From Paracoccaceae bacterium (GTDB taxonomy: Bacteria; Pseudomonadota; Alphaproteobacteria; Rhodobacterales; Rhodobacteraceae), in contig JANQRL010000033.1 of NCBI GenBank assembly GCA_028284605.1, positions 62,001 through 126,000 of the forward strand: a stretch of 64,000 bases of DNA. Reading direction: 5' to 3'. This document shows, one piece after another, positions 16,681 through 26,183 of the stretch (positions within the stretch are counted from its first letter, which is position 1; each line of letters begins with the position of its first letter). Under the pieces are notes generated by a model. It did not search any database. It was not told the DNA's origin and worked only from the letters and a program-made list of their open reading frames with translations. The position numbers were made by a program, and so were the translations under genes.

Positions 16681-17670
16681 GTGCTTCTCCGATATACGAT
16701 CCGACGAATCCTGTGGACGATCCCGACCTTGCTCGTCGTCTCGCTCCTGGCCTTTCTCATCATCCAGGCCCCGCCGGGGGACTTCGTCACCGCGCTGACC
16801 GCGGCGCTTCTGGAGAGCGGGGATGATGTCGATATCGACCAGCTCAACGCGCTGCGCGAGCGCTACGGGCTCGATCAATCGGTCTGGGTGCAATACTGGA
16901 AATGGATCAGCCAGGTTCTGATCGCCGGCGATTTCGGCATCTCGTTCGAATGGCGGGCGCCGGTCAGCGACCTGATCTGGGAGCGGATGGGCCTATCGGT
17001 CCTGCTTGCCACTGCGACCGTGCTCTTCACCTGGTCGCTGGCGCTGCCGATCGGCATCTACTCTGCGGTCAAGAAATACACGATCGGCGATTACGTCGTC
17101 ACGACCATCGGGTTCTTCGGCCTGGCGACGCCGAACTTCCTGCTGGCGCTGATCCTGATGTATGTCGCCGTGGTCCATTTCGGCACCGATGTGTCGGGGC
17201 TCTTTTCCATCGAATATCAGAACGCGCCCTGGTCCTGGGCCAAGTTCGTCGATCTGCTGGAGCACCTGTGGATCCCGGTCATCATCCTCGGCACCTCATC
17301 GACGGCGAGCATCATTCGCGTGATGCGCGCCAATCTGCTTGACGAACTCCACCGCCCCTATGTTGTGACCGGGCGCGCGAAGGGGCTTTCCGAGACCCGC
17401 CTCCTGCTGCGCTATCCGGTGCGGATCGCGCTCAATCCGTTCGTATCCACCATTGGCTGGGTCTTCCCGCAGATCATCTCCGGATCGGTGATCGTGTCTG
17501 TGGTCCTGTCGCTGCCCACGGCGGGGCCGCTCTTTCTCACCGCGCTCAAGTCGCAGGACATGTATCTGGCGGGATCCTTCGTGCTGCTGCTCAGCGTGCT
17601 CGCCGTCCTGGGCATGCTGATCTCCGACATTCTCCTCGCAATCATCGATCCCCGTATCCGGTTCAAGTGA
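16681..17670 (+). CDS. ABC transporter permease, DppB type
   Basis: 329 residues with a GTG start (AGGGTG 6 bp upstream). It begins LLRYTIRRILWTIPTL, the usual DppB/OppB N-terminus, has six membrane segments, and carries the coupling loop VVTGRAKGLSETRLLLRYP and the end motif IDPRIRFK. It forms half of the inner-membrane channel with the product of the next gene, whose GTG/ATG start overlaps or adjoins its stop. Confidence 0.9.
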   Translation: MLLRYTIRRILWTIPTLLVVSLLAFLIIQAPPGDFVTALTAALLESGDDVDIDQLNALRERYGLDQSVWVQYWKWISQVLIAGDFGISFEWRAPVSDLIWERMGLSVLLATATVLFTWSLALPIGIYSAVKKYTIGDYVVTTIGFFGLATPNFLLALILMYVAVVHFGTDVSGLFSIEYQNAPWSWAKFVDLLEHLWIPVIILGTSSTASIIRVMRANLLDELHRPYVVTGRAKGLSETRLLLRYPVRIALNPFVSTIGWVFPQIISGSVIVSVVLSLPTAGPLFLTALKSQDMYLAGSFVLLLSVLAVLGMLISDILLAIIDPRIRFK

Positions 17671-18836
17671 CCCGCATGGCCAACGCATCGACAGACGACC
17701 CGACCCTCGCACCCGGCGCTCCGGCCGATGCGCAGGATCTCGCGACCGCCTCGCAATGGCGCCTGATGTGGCTGTCGTTCCGCAAGCACCGGCTCGCGGT
17801 TTTTGGCGGCGTGGTGGTGCTGATCCTCTATTTCATCGCCGCCTTCGCCGAGTTCATCGCGCCGTTCGATCCGCATAAATTCAATTCCCGCTCCGTCTAT
17901 CACCCGCCGCAGATGCTTCGGTTCGTCGACGTTGGGGAAGACGGCGGCTGGGCGATCCGCCCCCATGTCCGGGCGATGAAGCTGGTCCGCGATCCGGAGA
18001 CGCTGGCGGCCAATTATGAGCCCGACCCGGAGACGAAGATCTATGTCCGGTTCTTCGGCAAGGGCGATCCCTACGAGCTTTGGGGCCTCTTCCCGATGGA
18101 GCGTCACCTGATCGCGCCGGTCAATGCGGGAGACCGGTTCTTCCTCTTGGGCGCCGACCGCCTGGGCCGGGATGTGCTGAGCCGGACGATTGCCGGCACC
18201 CGGCTGTCGATGTCCATCGGGCTTGTCGGCGTGGCGCTGAGTCTCGTCATCGGACTGATCCTCGGCGGGGTGTCGGGCTATTTCGGCGGCCGGATCGACG
18301 CGCTCATCCAACGGGTGATCGAGGTGATGATCGCCCTGCCGACGATTCCGCTCTGGATGGGGCTGAGCGCGGCGATGCCGGCCGACTGGTCGGTCGTCAC
18401 CCGATACTTCGCGATCACGGTGATCCTCTCCCTTGTCGGCTGGACCGAACTGGCCCGCGTTGTGCGAGGGCGGTTCCTGTCGCTGCGAACGGAGGATTTC
18501 GTCGTCGCCGCGCGCCTCGACGGCACCAGTCAGACGCGGGTGATCTTCCGCCATATCATGCCGTCGATCTTCAGCCACATCATCACCGCCGTCTCGCTCG
18601 CGATCCCGGCCATGATCCTGGCGGAAACCGCGCTCTCCTTCCTCGGCCTCGGCCTGCTGCCGCCGGCGATCTCCTGGGGCGCGCTTCTCTTCGAGGCACA
18701 GAACATCCGCTCGATTGTCGCCGGCCCGTGGCTCTTCGCGCCCGGCATTCTCGTTCTGATCGCCGTCCTGGCCTTCAACTTCCTCGGAGACGGGTTGCGG
18801 GACGCGGCCGATCCCTATGCCACGGTGGAACGCTAG
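17667..18836 (+). CDS. ABC transporter permease, DppC type, with extended N-terminal half
   Basis: 389 residues, about 90 longer than DppC. The extra part is a periplasmic insert between the first membrane helix (VVVLILYFIAAFAEFIAPF) and the conserved LLGADRLGRDVLSRTI: it holds VYHPPQMLRFVD and other polar segments. This form is seen in permeases paired with large family-5 binding proteins. The coupling loop is VVAARLDGTSQTRVIFRHI. The GTG at 17667 overlaps the upstream stop; an ATG at 17676 is the alternative start. Confidence 0.88.
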   Translation: MTRMANASTDDPTLAPGAPADAQDLATASQWRLMWLSFRKHRLAVFGGVVVLILYFIAAFAEFIAPFDPHKFNSRSVYHPPQMLRFVDVGEDGGWAIRPHVRAMKLVRDPETLAANYEPDPETKIYVRFFGKGDPYELWGLFPMERHLIAPVNAGDRFFLLGADRLGRDVLSRTIAGTRLSMSIGLVGVALSLVIGLILGGVSGYFGGRIDALIQRVIEVMIALPTIPLWMGLSAAMPADWSVVTRYFAITVILSLVGWTELARVVRGRFLSLRTEDFVVAARLDGTSQTRVIFRHIMPSIFSHIITAVSLAIPAMILAETALSFLGLGLLPPAISWGALLFEAQNIRSIVAGPWLFAPGILVLIAVLAFNFLGDGLRDAADPYATVER

Positions 18837-18837
18837 C

Positions 18838-20532
18838 ATGTACGACCAGCCCCCTGCCCTGAACGCTCCGGTTCTCGAGGTCCGAAACCTGACAATCGAG
18901 TTTCCGACCCATGGCGAGCGGTTCCGGGCGGTCGACGACGTGTCGCTGGCGCTCCGGCCCGGCGAGACCCATTGCGTGGTCGGCGAGAGTGGATCGGGCA
19001 AGAGCGTGACCGCGCGGGCCATTCTTCAGATCGTCGACAAGCCGGGCGAGATCTGCGGCGGCGAGATCCTGTTCCGGCGCCGGGCGACGCAGGCGCATTT
19101 CCCGGACCCGATTGACCTGCTCCGGTACCGCGCCAATTCGGGGGCGATGCGCGATATCCGCGGCAAGGACATCGCGATGATCTTTCAGGAGCCGATGACG
19201 TCGCTGTCGCCGGTCCACCGGATCGGCGATCAGGTCGGCGAGGCGCTGAGGCTCCATGAGGGCCTGACCCGTCGCCAGGCGCGGCTGCGATCGATCGAAC
19301 TCCTGAACCAGGTCGGCATCCGCGATCCCGACCGTGCGGTCGACCAGTTCCCGTTCGAGTTCTCCGGCGGCATGCGCCAGCGGGCGATGATCGCCATGGC
19401 GCTGAGCTGCAATCCGAGCGTGCTGATCGCCGACGAGCCGACCACCGCGCTTGATGTCACGATCCAGCTTGAGATTCTGGAACTGATCAAGACGCTGCAA
19501 GCCTCGCACCGGATGGCGGTCATGTTCATCACCCACGATATGGGCGTCGTGTCCCATATCGCGGACAAGATCACCGTGATGCGCAATGGCCGGGTCCTGG
19601 AAACCGGCGAGGCCAGCGACACGCTTCGCGATCCCCAGCACCCCTACACCCAGGAGCTTATCCAGAAGGCGCAGGAGCTTGACCGGCCTTCGGATTTGCG
19701 GCTGGACATGCGCGGCCGCCGGTCGCTCGGGCCGCCCATCATCACGACGCGGGATGTGGGCAAGGCGTTCGTCACCAGCCGCACCTTCCTGGGGCAGCCG
19801 CGGGAGGTTTCCGTCGCGCTCAAGGGCGCCAGCATCCATCTGAAGGAAGGCGAGAATCTCGGCATTGTCGGGGAAAGCGGCTCGGGCAAGACAACGCTGG
19901 CCCGGTGCATTCAGCGGGTCTACGAGCTGTCGTCGGGAACGGTGGATTATGTCGGTCGGGACGGCGCGTCGGTGGACCTCGCGCCGCTGAGCGAGACCGA
20001 ACTCCGGCCGATCTGGCGCGAGATAAGAACCGTGTTTCAAGACCCGCACAGCTCGCTCAATCCGCGCATGACGGTGGGCGAGATCATCGCCGAGCCCCTG
20101 CGCAACGATCCGAACGGCCCCACCGGGCCGGCGCTGCGCGACCGCGTGATCGAATTGCTCGATCTGGTCGAGTTGCCCGCGACGGCCGCGGCGCGATACC
20201 CCCATTCCTTCTCCGGCGGACAGCGGCAGCGCATCGCCATCGCCCGCGCTATCGGCCCGAACCCTCGGGTCATCCTCGCCGACGAGCCGACCTCGGCGCT
20301 GGATGTCGCCCTGCGCACCACCGTCCTGAACCTGTTGCTGCGGCTTCAGGAGCAGCTCGGGCTGAGCTTCATCTTCGTCAGCCACGACATCGCGGTGATC
20401 CGCTATTTCTGCGACCGGATTGCGGTGATGAAGGACGGAATGATCGTCGAGACCGGCGATACCGAAACCGTCTGCGCGTCGCCGCAACATCCCTACACGC
20501 AGCTTCTGCTGTCAGCGGTGCTCAGGGTCTGA
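18838..20532 (+). CDS. Fused double ATP-binding protein of a peptide-type ABC importer (DppD-DppF)
   Basis: 564 residues with two complete ATPase units. Unit 1: Walker [16 protein letters not shown], signature FSGGMRQRAMIAMAL, Walker B LIADEPTTALD. Unit 2: [40 protein letters not shown]. Each ends with the oligopeptide-transporter C-terminal tail (HPYTQELI and HPYTQLLL). It energises the two permeases encoded upstream; the ATG lies 1 bp after the DppC stop. An upstream in-frame ATG at 18817 lies inside the permease gene and is unlikely. Confidence 0.93.
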   Translation: MYDQPPALNAPVLEVRNLTIEFPTHGERFRAVDDVSLALRPGETHCVVGESGSGKSVTARAILQIVDKPGEICGGEILFRRRATQAHFPDPIDLLRYRANSGAMRDIRGKDIAMIFQEPMTSLSPVHRIGDQVGEALRLHEGLTRRQARLRSIELLNQVGIRDPDRAVDQFPFEFSGGMRQRAMIAMALSCNPSVLIADEPTTALDVTIQLEILELIKTLQASHRMAVMFITHDMGVVSHIADKITVMRNGRVLETGEASDTLRDPQHPYTQELIQKAQELDRPSDLRLDMRGRRSLGPPIITTRDVGKAFVTSRTFLGQPREVSVALKGASIHLKEGENLGIVGESGSGKTTLARCIQRVYELSSGTVDYVGRDGASVDLAPLSETELRPIWREIRTVFQDPHSSLNPRMTVGEIIAEPLRNDPNGPTGPALRDRVIELLDLVELPATAAARYPHSFSGGQRQRIAIARAIGPNPRVILADEPTSALDVALRTTVLNLLLRLQEQLGLSFIFVSHDIAVIRYFCDRIAVMKDGMIVETGDTETVCASPQHPYTQLLLSAVLRV

Positions 20533-20535
20533 CCG

Positions 20536-21498
20536 GTGGCGACGGGCGCAGGGGAGACAAGGGACTTTCGGAGAGGGAATGCAACCCGACTGGCGTTTCT
20601 CGGCCTGGGTCGCATGGGCAGCGGCATGGCGCGGCGGCTCATCGAGGCCGGTCATGACGTTGCGGTCTGGAACCGGTCCCCCGACAAGATCGCGCCGCTG
20701 GTGACGGCCGGCGCCCGCGCCGCTGCCAGCCCGAAAGACGCCGCGCAGGGCGCACGCGCGGTCTTTGCCATGGTCGCTGACGACGAAGCATCGACCCGGT
20801 GCTGGCTGGGACCGGACGGCGCCTTGGCGGGGGTCGCGCCGGGCACCTTCGTCATCGAATGCTCCACGATCTCCTACCACCAGTGCCTGCGCCTCGATCA
20901 GGCCGCCCGAGAGCGTGATGCGCGGTACATCGACTGCCCGGTGAATGGCCCTCCGGCAGCGGCTGCGTCCGGAGACCTGGTCCTGCTCGTCGGGGCCGAG
21001 GCCGAGGACCTTGCGCAGGCAAGGCCGTGGCTGGACCCGCTGTCATCGACCCTGTTGCATTTCGGCCCGGCCGGCACCGGAACCGCCTACAAGCTCCTCA
21101 ACAACCTTCTGGGCGCGGTCCATGTCGCGGCCATCGCCGAAGCCGCCAATGTGGCCCGCGCGCTGGGTCTCGATGCCGGGACGATGGCCGCGGCCATCGA
21201 AAGCGGGCCGGTGGCCAGCCCGCATACCAGGCGCATGATCCGGCCGATGATGGAGGGGCGCCGGTCCGATCGGCTCGGCCTGGCCATCGCGCTAAGGGAG
21301 AAGGATGCGCGCTACTGCCTCAACATGGCGGATGCGCTGGGGCTCGGCATGTCGGTCGGCGCCCGCGCCCACGATTGGTATGTCGCGGCGGCCGAACGGG
21401 TCGGTCCGTGCGACGATTCGGCCCTGCTGGACCTCGTCCGCGACGATCGTGGGCGGGCGCCGATGCGGCCCCCTGCCGGGAGACCCGACGCCGGGTGA
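20536..21498 (+). CDS. 3-hydroxyisobutyrate dehydrogenase-family oxidoreductase (LtnD-like candidate)
   Basis: 320 residues. The NAD(P)-binding motif LAFLGLGRMGSGMARRL, the substrate motif DCPVNGPPAAAASGDL and the catalytic Lys in TAYKLLNNLLG are those of beta-hydroxyacid dehydrogenases. LtnD and DenD of this family oxidise L-threonate or D-erythronate at C2. With an OtnK-type kinase and OtnC-type aldolase 1-3 kb downstream, oxidation of a tetronate is the likely role. The GTG start is 3 bp past the importer ATPase stop, so it is cotranscribed with the importer; the Rossmann core begins about 18 residues in, slightly late, so the start is not certain. Confidence 0.8.
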   Translation: MATGAGETRDFRRGNATRLAFLGLGRMGSGMARRLIEAGHDVAVWNRSPDKIAPLVTAGARAAASPKDAAQGARAVFAMVADDEASTRCWLGPDGALAGVAPGTFVIECSTISYHQCLRLDQAARERDARYIDCPVNGPPAAAASGDLVLLVGAEAEDLAQARPWLDPLSSTLLHFGPAGTGTAYKLLNNLLGAVHVAAIAEAANVARALGLDAGTMAAAIESGPVASPHTRRMIRPMMEGRRSDRLGLAIALREKDARYCLNMADALGLGMSVGARAHDWYVAAAERVGPCDDSALLDLVRDDRGRAPMRPPAGRPDAG

Positions 21499-21542
21499 CC
21501 AGGGCAACAAGCGCGCCCGGGGTTTCCGAGTACGGTTGTTTG

Positions 21543-21562
21543 TGTATTCAATAAAAAATGCA
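21543..21562 (+). promoter_or_regulatory. GntR-like 20-bp operator before the LeuB/OtnK/OtnC operon
   Basis: TGTATTCAATAAAAAATGCA matches the gntR upstream site (13655-13674) at 16 of 20 positions, with identical outer half-sites TGTATT and AATGCA. It lies about 100 bp before the dehydrogenase start at 21664 in an AT-rich stretch that stands out from the surrounding GC-rich DNA. Confidence 0.6.
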
Positions 21563-21663
21563 CTATTGTATTTGAAGATGCGTTCATTTGATGCTAGGCC
21601 AGACAGGCAAGCCCGGACGGCCCAGACCAAGACGGCCTTGCACGAGGTCCAGGGAAGGGTCGG

Positions 21664-22788
21664 ATGGCCGAAGCGCTTCAGATCGCGTTGATCAAGGGGG
21701 ACGGGATTGGCGTCGACGTCTCCGACGCGGCCATCGCAATCGTCGATGCCGCCCTCGCCAGATGCGGCCTGCCGGCCTTCGTCTACGACGAGATATCGGC
21801 CGGGGCGGCGTATTTTCGCGAAACCGGACAGGACATCGAACCGGGGGGCGAAGACCGCGCCGGCCGCGCCGATGCGATGTTTCTCGGCGCCATCGGGCTG
21901 CCCTCGGTCCGCTACCCGGACGGCACCGAAATCTCGCCTCATCTCAGGCTGCGCGACCGGTTCGGTCTCTATGCCGGGCTGCGGCCGATCAAAGCCTATC
22001 CGAACGGACCGCAACGCCTGAGCGACCCAAGGTCCGGGCAGATCGACATGGTGATCCTGCGCGAGTCGACCGAGGGCCTGTTCTACTCTGCGGCAACCCA
22101 TGGGCGCAGTCAGATCATCGGTGACGCGGAAGTGCGCGACACGCTGCGCATCACCCGCCGGACCACCGAGAAGCTGCACGATTTCGGGTTCCGGCTCGCC
22201 CGGAAGCGCAAATCGCGCGGAATGGCGGGCCGGCTGACCTGCGTCGACAAGGCCAATGTCTTCGCCTCGATGGCCTTCTTCCGAAAGATCTTCGACGAGG
22301 TGTCCGGCGCCTATCCGGACATCACGGCAGACTACAATTATGTCGATGCGCAGGCGCTCGATCTTGTCCGGCGCCCCTGGGAGTTCGACGTGCTCGTCAC
22401 CGAGAACATGTTCGGCGACATCCTGTCCGATCTCGCCGGCGGTCTGGTCGGAGGCATGGGGATGGCGGCCTGCGGCGAGATCGGCGACGACACCGGCCTC
22501 TTTCAGCCGGCTCATGGCTCGGCCCCCGACATCATGGGGCAGGACAAGGCCAATCCCCTGGCGGCGATCCTGTCCGGTAGCCTGATGCTCGACTATCTCG
22601 CCGAGAAACGCGCGGCCCCCGCCTATGCCGACGCCGCCGCCCTGATCGAGGACGCGGTGCTCCGGGGCTTTCGCGAAGGCCGGCTGGAGCCACTGGAATT
22701 CGGCGGCACGATGGGGACGCGCGCGATGGCAGCCGAGGTGCTCGCGCTGCTGGCGGACAAGTCGCATGTGCCTGTCGGTGTCGGCTAG
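21664..22788 (+). CDS. Isocitrate/isopropylmalate dehydrogenase family protein (LeuB/tartrate dehydrogenase-like)
   Basis: 374 residues, the length of LeuB and tartrate/D-malate dehydrogenases. It starts with [12 protein letters not shown], has the substrate-loop arginines in [15 protein letters not shown], the catalytic Tyr in [10 protein letters not shown] and Lys in TCVDKANVF, and the family signature [19 protein letters not shown]. Such enzymes oxidise a 2-hydroxy acid bearing a beta-carboxylate, often with decarboxylation. There are no other leucine-biosynthesis genes here; the neighbours are OtnK and OtnC types. It may act on tartrate or a related four-carbon acid, or replace a missing step in tetronate breakdown. 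It heads an operon with its own GntR-type site. Confidence 0.82.
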   Translation: MAEALQIALIKGDGIGVDVSDAAIAIVDAALARCGLPAFVYDEISAGAAYFRETGQDIEPGGEDRAGRADAMFLGAIGLPSVRYPDGTEISPHLRLRDRFGLYAGLRPIKAYPNGPQRLSDPRSGQIDMVILRESTEGLFYSAATHGRSQIIGDAEVRDTLRITRRTTEKLHDFGFRLARKRKSRGMAGRLTCVDKANVFASMAFFRKIFDEVSGAYPDITADYNYVDAQALDLVRRPWEFDVLVTENMFGDILSDLAGGLVGGMGMAACGEIGDDTGLFQPAHGSAPDIMGQDKANPLAAILSGSLMLDYLAEKRAAPAYADAAALIEDAVLRGFREGRLEPLEFGGTMGTRAMAAEVLALLADKSHVPVGVG

Positions 22789-22893
22789 CGCCGGAGCGGG
22801 CATGTCGTCTCCGTGTCAGCAGATCCTTTGCCTTGCGCGTCGTTGCCCGTCGGGGAGGGAGCACGATCTGCGCCGCGCCACGGGGCGGAGGAC

Positions 22894-24150
22894 ATGACCC
22901 TCCTGCTCGGCGCCGTGGCCGACGATTTCACCGGCGCGACCGATCTCGCCAGCACGCTGGTCTCGGAAGGCATGTCGGTGGTTCAGACCATCGGCGTGCC
23001 GGACCGCGACGCGGAGTTCGGGTCGGCAAACGCCATCGTTATTGCCTTGAAATCCCGGACTTCTCCGGCAGGGGACGCGGTCGCGCAATCGCTCGAAGCG
23101 ACCCGGTGGCTTCAGGCCAACGGGGCCCGGCAGATCGTGTTCAAGTACTGCTCGACCTTCGACTCGACTGCCACGGGCAATATCGGGCCGGTGGCGGACG
23201 CCCTCCTCAACGAGTTGTCGGCCCGGTTCGCGATCGTCTGTCCGGCGTTTCCCGCGAACGGGCGCACGGTCTATATGGGCACGCTCTTCGTGGGCGAGGT
23301 GCCGCTGGCGGAAAGCTCGATGAAGGATCACCCGCTGACGCCGATGCGCGACTCGAGCCTGATCCGGCTCCTGGAGGCGCAAAGCCGCCACCACGCGGGT
23401 CTCATTCCGCTCTCGGTGGTCCGGGAGGGCCCCGACGCGATCCGGGCGAGGATCGAGGCGCTGAAGGACCGGGGCGTCCGATACGGCGTTGCCGATGCGC
23501 TGTCCGAGGACGATCTGCGGGCGATTGGGGCGGCCGCCGCGGACCATGCGCTGGTCACCGGCGGTTCGGGCATCGCCCTTGGCCTGCCGGGCAATTTTGG
23601 GCTCTCGACCGCGCGGAGAGATACCGACATGCCCGACCTGCCCGGACGGCGGCTTGTTCTCGCGGGCAGTTGCTCGGCGGCGACGCGACGGCAGATCGAA
23701 CATGCCCGGTCGCTCTGGCCGGCGCGCAAGGTGGATGTAGACCGGCTGGCCGATAACGCGGACGAGGTCGAGGAAGTGGTCGCTTGGGCCGTGGCCCAGG
23801 CATCCGACGCGCCCGTCGTGATCTACGGCTCGGCGGACCCCGAGGAGGTCAGGCAGACCCAGGAGCGCCATGGCGTCGAGCGGGCCGGCGCCCTGATGGA
23901 AGCCGCCCTTGCGGAGATCGCCCTGAGGCTCCGGCGGCAGGAGTTCGATCAGATCGTGGTCGCGGGGGGCGAAACCTCCGGCGCGGTCACCGGGGCCCTG
24001 GGCATCCGCATGCTCCATATCGGGCCGGAGATCGCCCCGGGCGTGCCCTGGACCTGGACGCTGGGCGAGGGCCGCCTGGGGCTGGCCCTGAAGTCGGGCA
24101 ACTTCGGCGGGCGGACCTTTTTCGAGGACGCATTCGCGATGAGACCATGA
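22894..24150 (+). CDS. otnK: Four-carbon acid sugar kinase, 3-oxo-tetronate kinase type (DUF1537)
   Basis: 418 residues from the ATG at 22894, which follows GGAGG closely; an upstream GTG at 22813 would add 27 residues of poor coding character. The N-terminal sugar-binding domain has LLGAVADDFTGATDLAST and KYCSTFDSTATGNIGPVAD, both characteristic of OtnK. The C-terminal nucleotide domain has VVAGGETSGAVTGAL. OtnK phosphorylates 3-oxo-tetronate (from threonate or erythronate) to the 4-phosphate, which OtnC then decarboxylates to dihydroxyacetone phosphate. The OtnC-type gene follows with an ATGA overlap, so the pair is coupled. Confidence 0.88.
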   Translation: MTLLLGAVADDFTGATDLASTLVSEGMSVVQTIGVPDRDAEFGSANAIVIALKSRTSPAGDAVAQSLEATRWLQANGARQIVFKYCSTFDSTATGNIGPVADALLNELSARFAIVCPAFPANGRTVYMGTLFVGEVPLAESSMKDHPLTPMRDSSLIRLLEAQSRHHAGLIPLSVVREGPDAIRARIEALKDRGVRYGVADALSEDDLRAIGAAAADHALVTGGSGIALGLPGNFGLSTARRDTDMPDLPGRRLVLAGSCSAATRRQIEHARSLWPARKVDVDRLADNADEVEEVVAWAVAQASDAPVVIYGSADPEEVRQTQERHGVERAGALMEAALAEIALRLRRQEFDQIVVAGGETSGAVTGALGIRMLHIGPEIAPGVPWTWTLGEGRLGLALKSGNFGGRTFFEDAFAMRP

Positions 24151-24785
24151 CGGAAACGCACGCCCGCGAGGCCATCGCCCGGCTCGGCAAGAGCCTGTTC
24201 GACCGGGGGCTGACCTTCGGCTCCACCGGCAACATCTCCGTCCGGCTCGACGATGGCTGGCTGATGACCCCGACCGGCTCATCGATGGGGCATCTGGACC
24301 CGGGGCGCATCGCGAAACTGTCCTTCGACGGGCGCCACATCGGCGGCGACGCCCCGACCAAGGAGGCCGACCTGCACACGGCGATGTACGGAAAGAGGCC
24401 GCGGGCCGGCGCCATCGTCCACCTCCATTCGACCCATTCCGTCGCCGTTGGCTGCCTCGACGGGGTCGACCACCGCAATGTGCTGCCACCGCTGACCGCC
24501 TACTATGTGATGCGGATCGGCGTTCTGCCGCTGATCCCGTACTTCCCCCCCGGCGATGTCAATCTGGCCGCCGCCGTGGCCGAGATGGCCTCCGATCATC
24601 ACGCGGTCCTGCTCGCCAATCACGGCCCGGTGGTCGCGGGCCGGACCCTGGAGGACGCCGTCTACGCGACCGAAGAGCTGGAGGAGACGGCCAAGCTCTT
24701 CCTCGTCCTGCGCGAGATGAAGACCCGCCCGCTCACCCCGGAGCAAGTGGCTGAAATCAAACGCCGCTTTCCGATCCAGACCTGA
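24147..24785 (+). CDS. otnC: Class II aldolase, 3-oxo-tetronate 4-phosphate decarboxylase type
   Basis: 212 residues. The zinc-binding histidines are visible in IVHLHSTHSV and LLANHGPVV, and the N-terminal phosphate-binding residues in FGSTGNISVR and TPTGSSMG, as in FucA/AraD/OtnC proteins. Next to an OtnK-type kinase, the predicted reaction is decarboxylation of 3-oxo-tetronate 4-phosphate to dihydroxyacetone phosphate and CO2. The ATG overlaps the kinase stop as ATGA. The isomerase OtnI that usually accompanies this pair is not found in the window. Confidence 0.88.
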   Translation: MTETHAREAIARLGKSLFDRGLTFGSTGNISVRLDDGWLMTPTGSSMGHLDPGRIAKLSFDGRHIGGDAPTKEADLHTAMYGKRPRAGAIVHLHSTHSVAVGCLDGVDHRNVLPPLTAYYVMRIGVLPLIPYFPPGDVNLAAAVAEMASDHHAVLLANHGPVVAGRTLEDAVYATEELEETAKLFLVLREMKTRPLTPEQVAEIKRRFPIQT

Positions 24786-24793
24786 GGTCGCGT

Positions 24794-25078
24794 ATGTATG
24801 TCGTCACCGTCACCTTCGAGATCCGGCCGGACCGGATGCCCGAATTCCTGCCGCTGATGCGGACCCAGGCGCGCGCATCGCTCGATCAGGAGCCGGGCTG
24901 CCACCGTTTCGATATCTGTCTCTCGGAAGACGGTCATTCGGTGTTCCTCTACGAAATCTATCGCGACAAGGCGGCCTTCGAGGCACATTTGTCGTCGCCC
25001 CATTTCAAGGCGTTCGACGCGGCGGCGGCCCTCCTGGTCAGGGACAAGAAGATCGCCCTGTTCCGCTTGCTTGACTAG
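24794..25078 (+). CDS. Antibiotic biosynthesis monooxygenase (ABM, YgiN-like) domain protein
   Basis: 94 residues forming one ferredoxin-like ABM domain: YVVTVTFEIRPDRMPEF, the REPGC-like EPGCHRFDI and FLYEIYRDKAAFEAHLSSPH are all typical. Small ABM proteins act as quinol monooxygenases or as accessory proteins in sugar-acid clusters, where many remain unassigned. It is 8 bp after the OtnC-type gene and probably the last gene of the operon that begins at 21664. The next 290 bp to the convergent ATPase gene contain nothing I can identify. Confidence 0.8.
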   Translation: MYVVTVTFEIRPDRMPEFLPLMRTQARASLDQEPGCHRFDICLSEDGHSVFLYEIYRDKAAFEAHLSSPHFKAFDAAAALLVRDKKIALFRLLD

Positions 25079-25370
25079 CGGGCCGGTGCGATCGAGGTCG
25101 GGTCACACACCCGCTCGACCGTTCCGGCGCGCCCGCGGCAAGCCGGCCCGACACGCTCTGCGCCGCCCAGCGCATTGCCCGGATCGCTCCGAATCACGAG
25201 CGCTTCTCAGCCGATACCGGGAGGCATCCGCCATTCGCCATCTGCAAGTTGCCTCTCCCCCTGCCCGTCACGCCCGCGCGCGACCGGCGGCCTCGGCTGG
25301 AGAGGCGCATGCCGTCCGAATTCGCGCCGCATCGCCAGGGTCATGCCGGCGGGGGCCAGAGCGATGCGGC

Positions 25371-26183
25371 TCAGGGGACGCCGGCCCGGGCGAGACTGTC
25401 GCGCAGCGCGGCCTCTTCCTCGGAGACCACCGGAATGGCCGAGATCAGGGAACGGGTGTACTCCGTCCCGGGATCCTCGAATATCCGCGCCGTCGCGGCG
25501 AACTCGATCAGCTTGCCGCGCTGAAACACCGCCACCCGATCGGCCACATTGCGGACCACCGACAGGTCGTGGGTGATGAAGATATAGGTCAGCCCGTGGG
25601 CGCGCCGCAGCTCCTCGAGAAGCCGCAGCACCCGCGCCTGGACGATCACGTCCAATGCGGAGGTCGGCTCGTCGAGCACGATCAGGTCCGAGCGGCAGGC
25701 CAGCGCCCGGGCGATGGCGACCCGCTGCCGCTGGCCGCCCGAGAGCCCGGCCGGGCTGCGCCGCGCGAGATGCGGGTCGAGGCCGACCTCGGCCAGCAGA
25801 TCCTCGATGATCCCCGGCCGCTCGGCCGGCGCCCCATAGCCGTGAACGTCGAGCGCCAGGCGCAGGGAGGCGGCGATGGAGCGGCGGGGGTTGAGCGAGG
25901 AGAGCGGGTTCTGCTGCACGAGCTGGATCTGGCGGCGCAGCTCCAGCGTCCGCCGCTCCGGCAGGTCGCGGCCGCGAAAGATCAGCGACCCCTCGCTCGG
26001 CGGGTAGAGGCCGAGGATCATGTTGGCGATCGTGCTCTTTCCCGAGCCGCTCTCGCCGACCACGGCGAGGCATTCGCCCTCCGCCACGTCGAAGGAGACG
26101 CCGTCGACCGCGGTCACGACCCGCTGCCCCACCGTGAAGCGCTTGGTGACGTCGATCACCGAAAGGATCGGCTCCGATGTCAT
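25371..26183 (-). CDS. ABC transporter ATP-binding protein, DppF type
   Basis: 270 residues: Walker [17 protein letters not shown]-loop [15 protein letters not shown], signature [15 protein letters not shown], Walker [13 protein letters not shown], switch [10 protein letters not shown]. The C-terminus is shorter than in DppF (only [19 protein letters not shown]), without the long oligopeptide-binding tail. It is the last gene of the leftward operon from 34425; its ATG overlaps the stop of the preceding ATPase gene by 4 bp. Confidence 0.9.
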   Translation of the reverse strand: MTSEPILSVIDVTKRFTVGQRVVTAVDGVSFDVAEGECLAVVGESGSGKSTIANMILGLYPPSEGSLIFRGRDLPERRTLELRRQIQLVQQNPLSSLNPRRSIAASLRLALDVHGYGAPAERPGIIEDLLAEVGLDPHLARRSPAGLSGGQRQRVAIARALACRSDLIVLDEPTSALDVIVQARVLRLLEELRRAHGLTYIFITHDLSVVRNVADRVAVFQRGKLIEFAATARIFEDPGTEYTRSLISAIPVVSEEEAALRDSLARAGVP

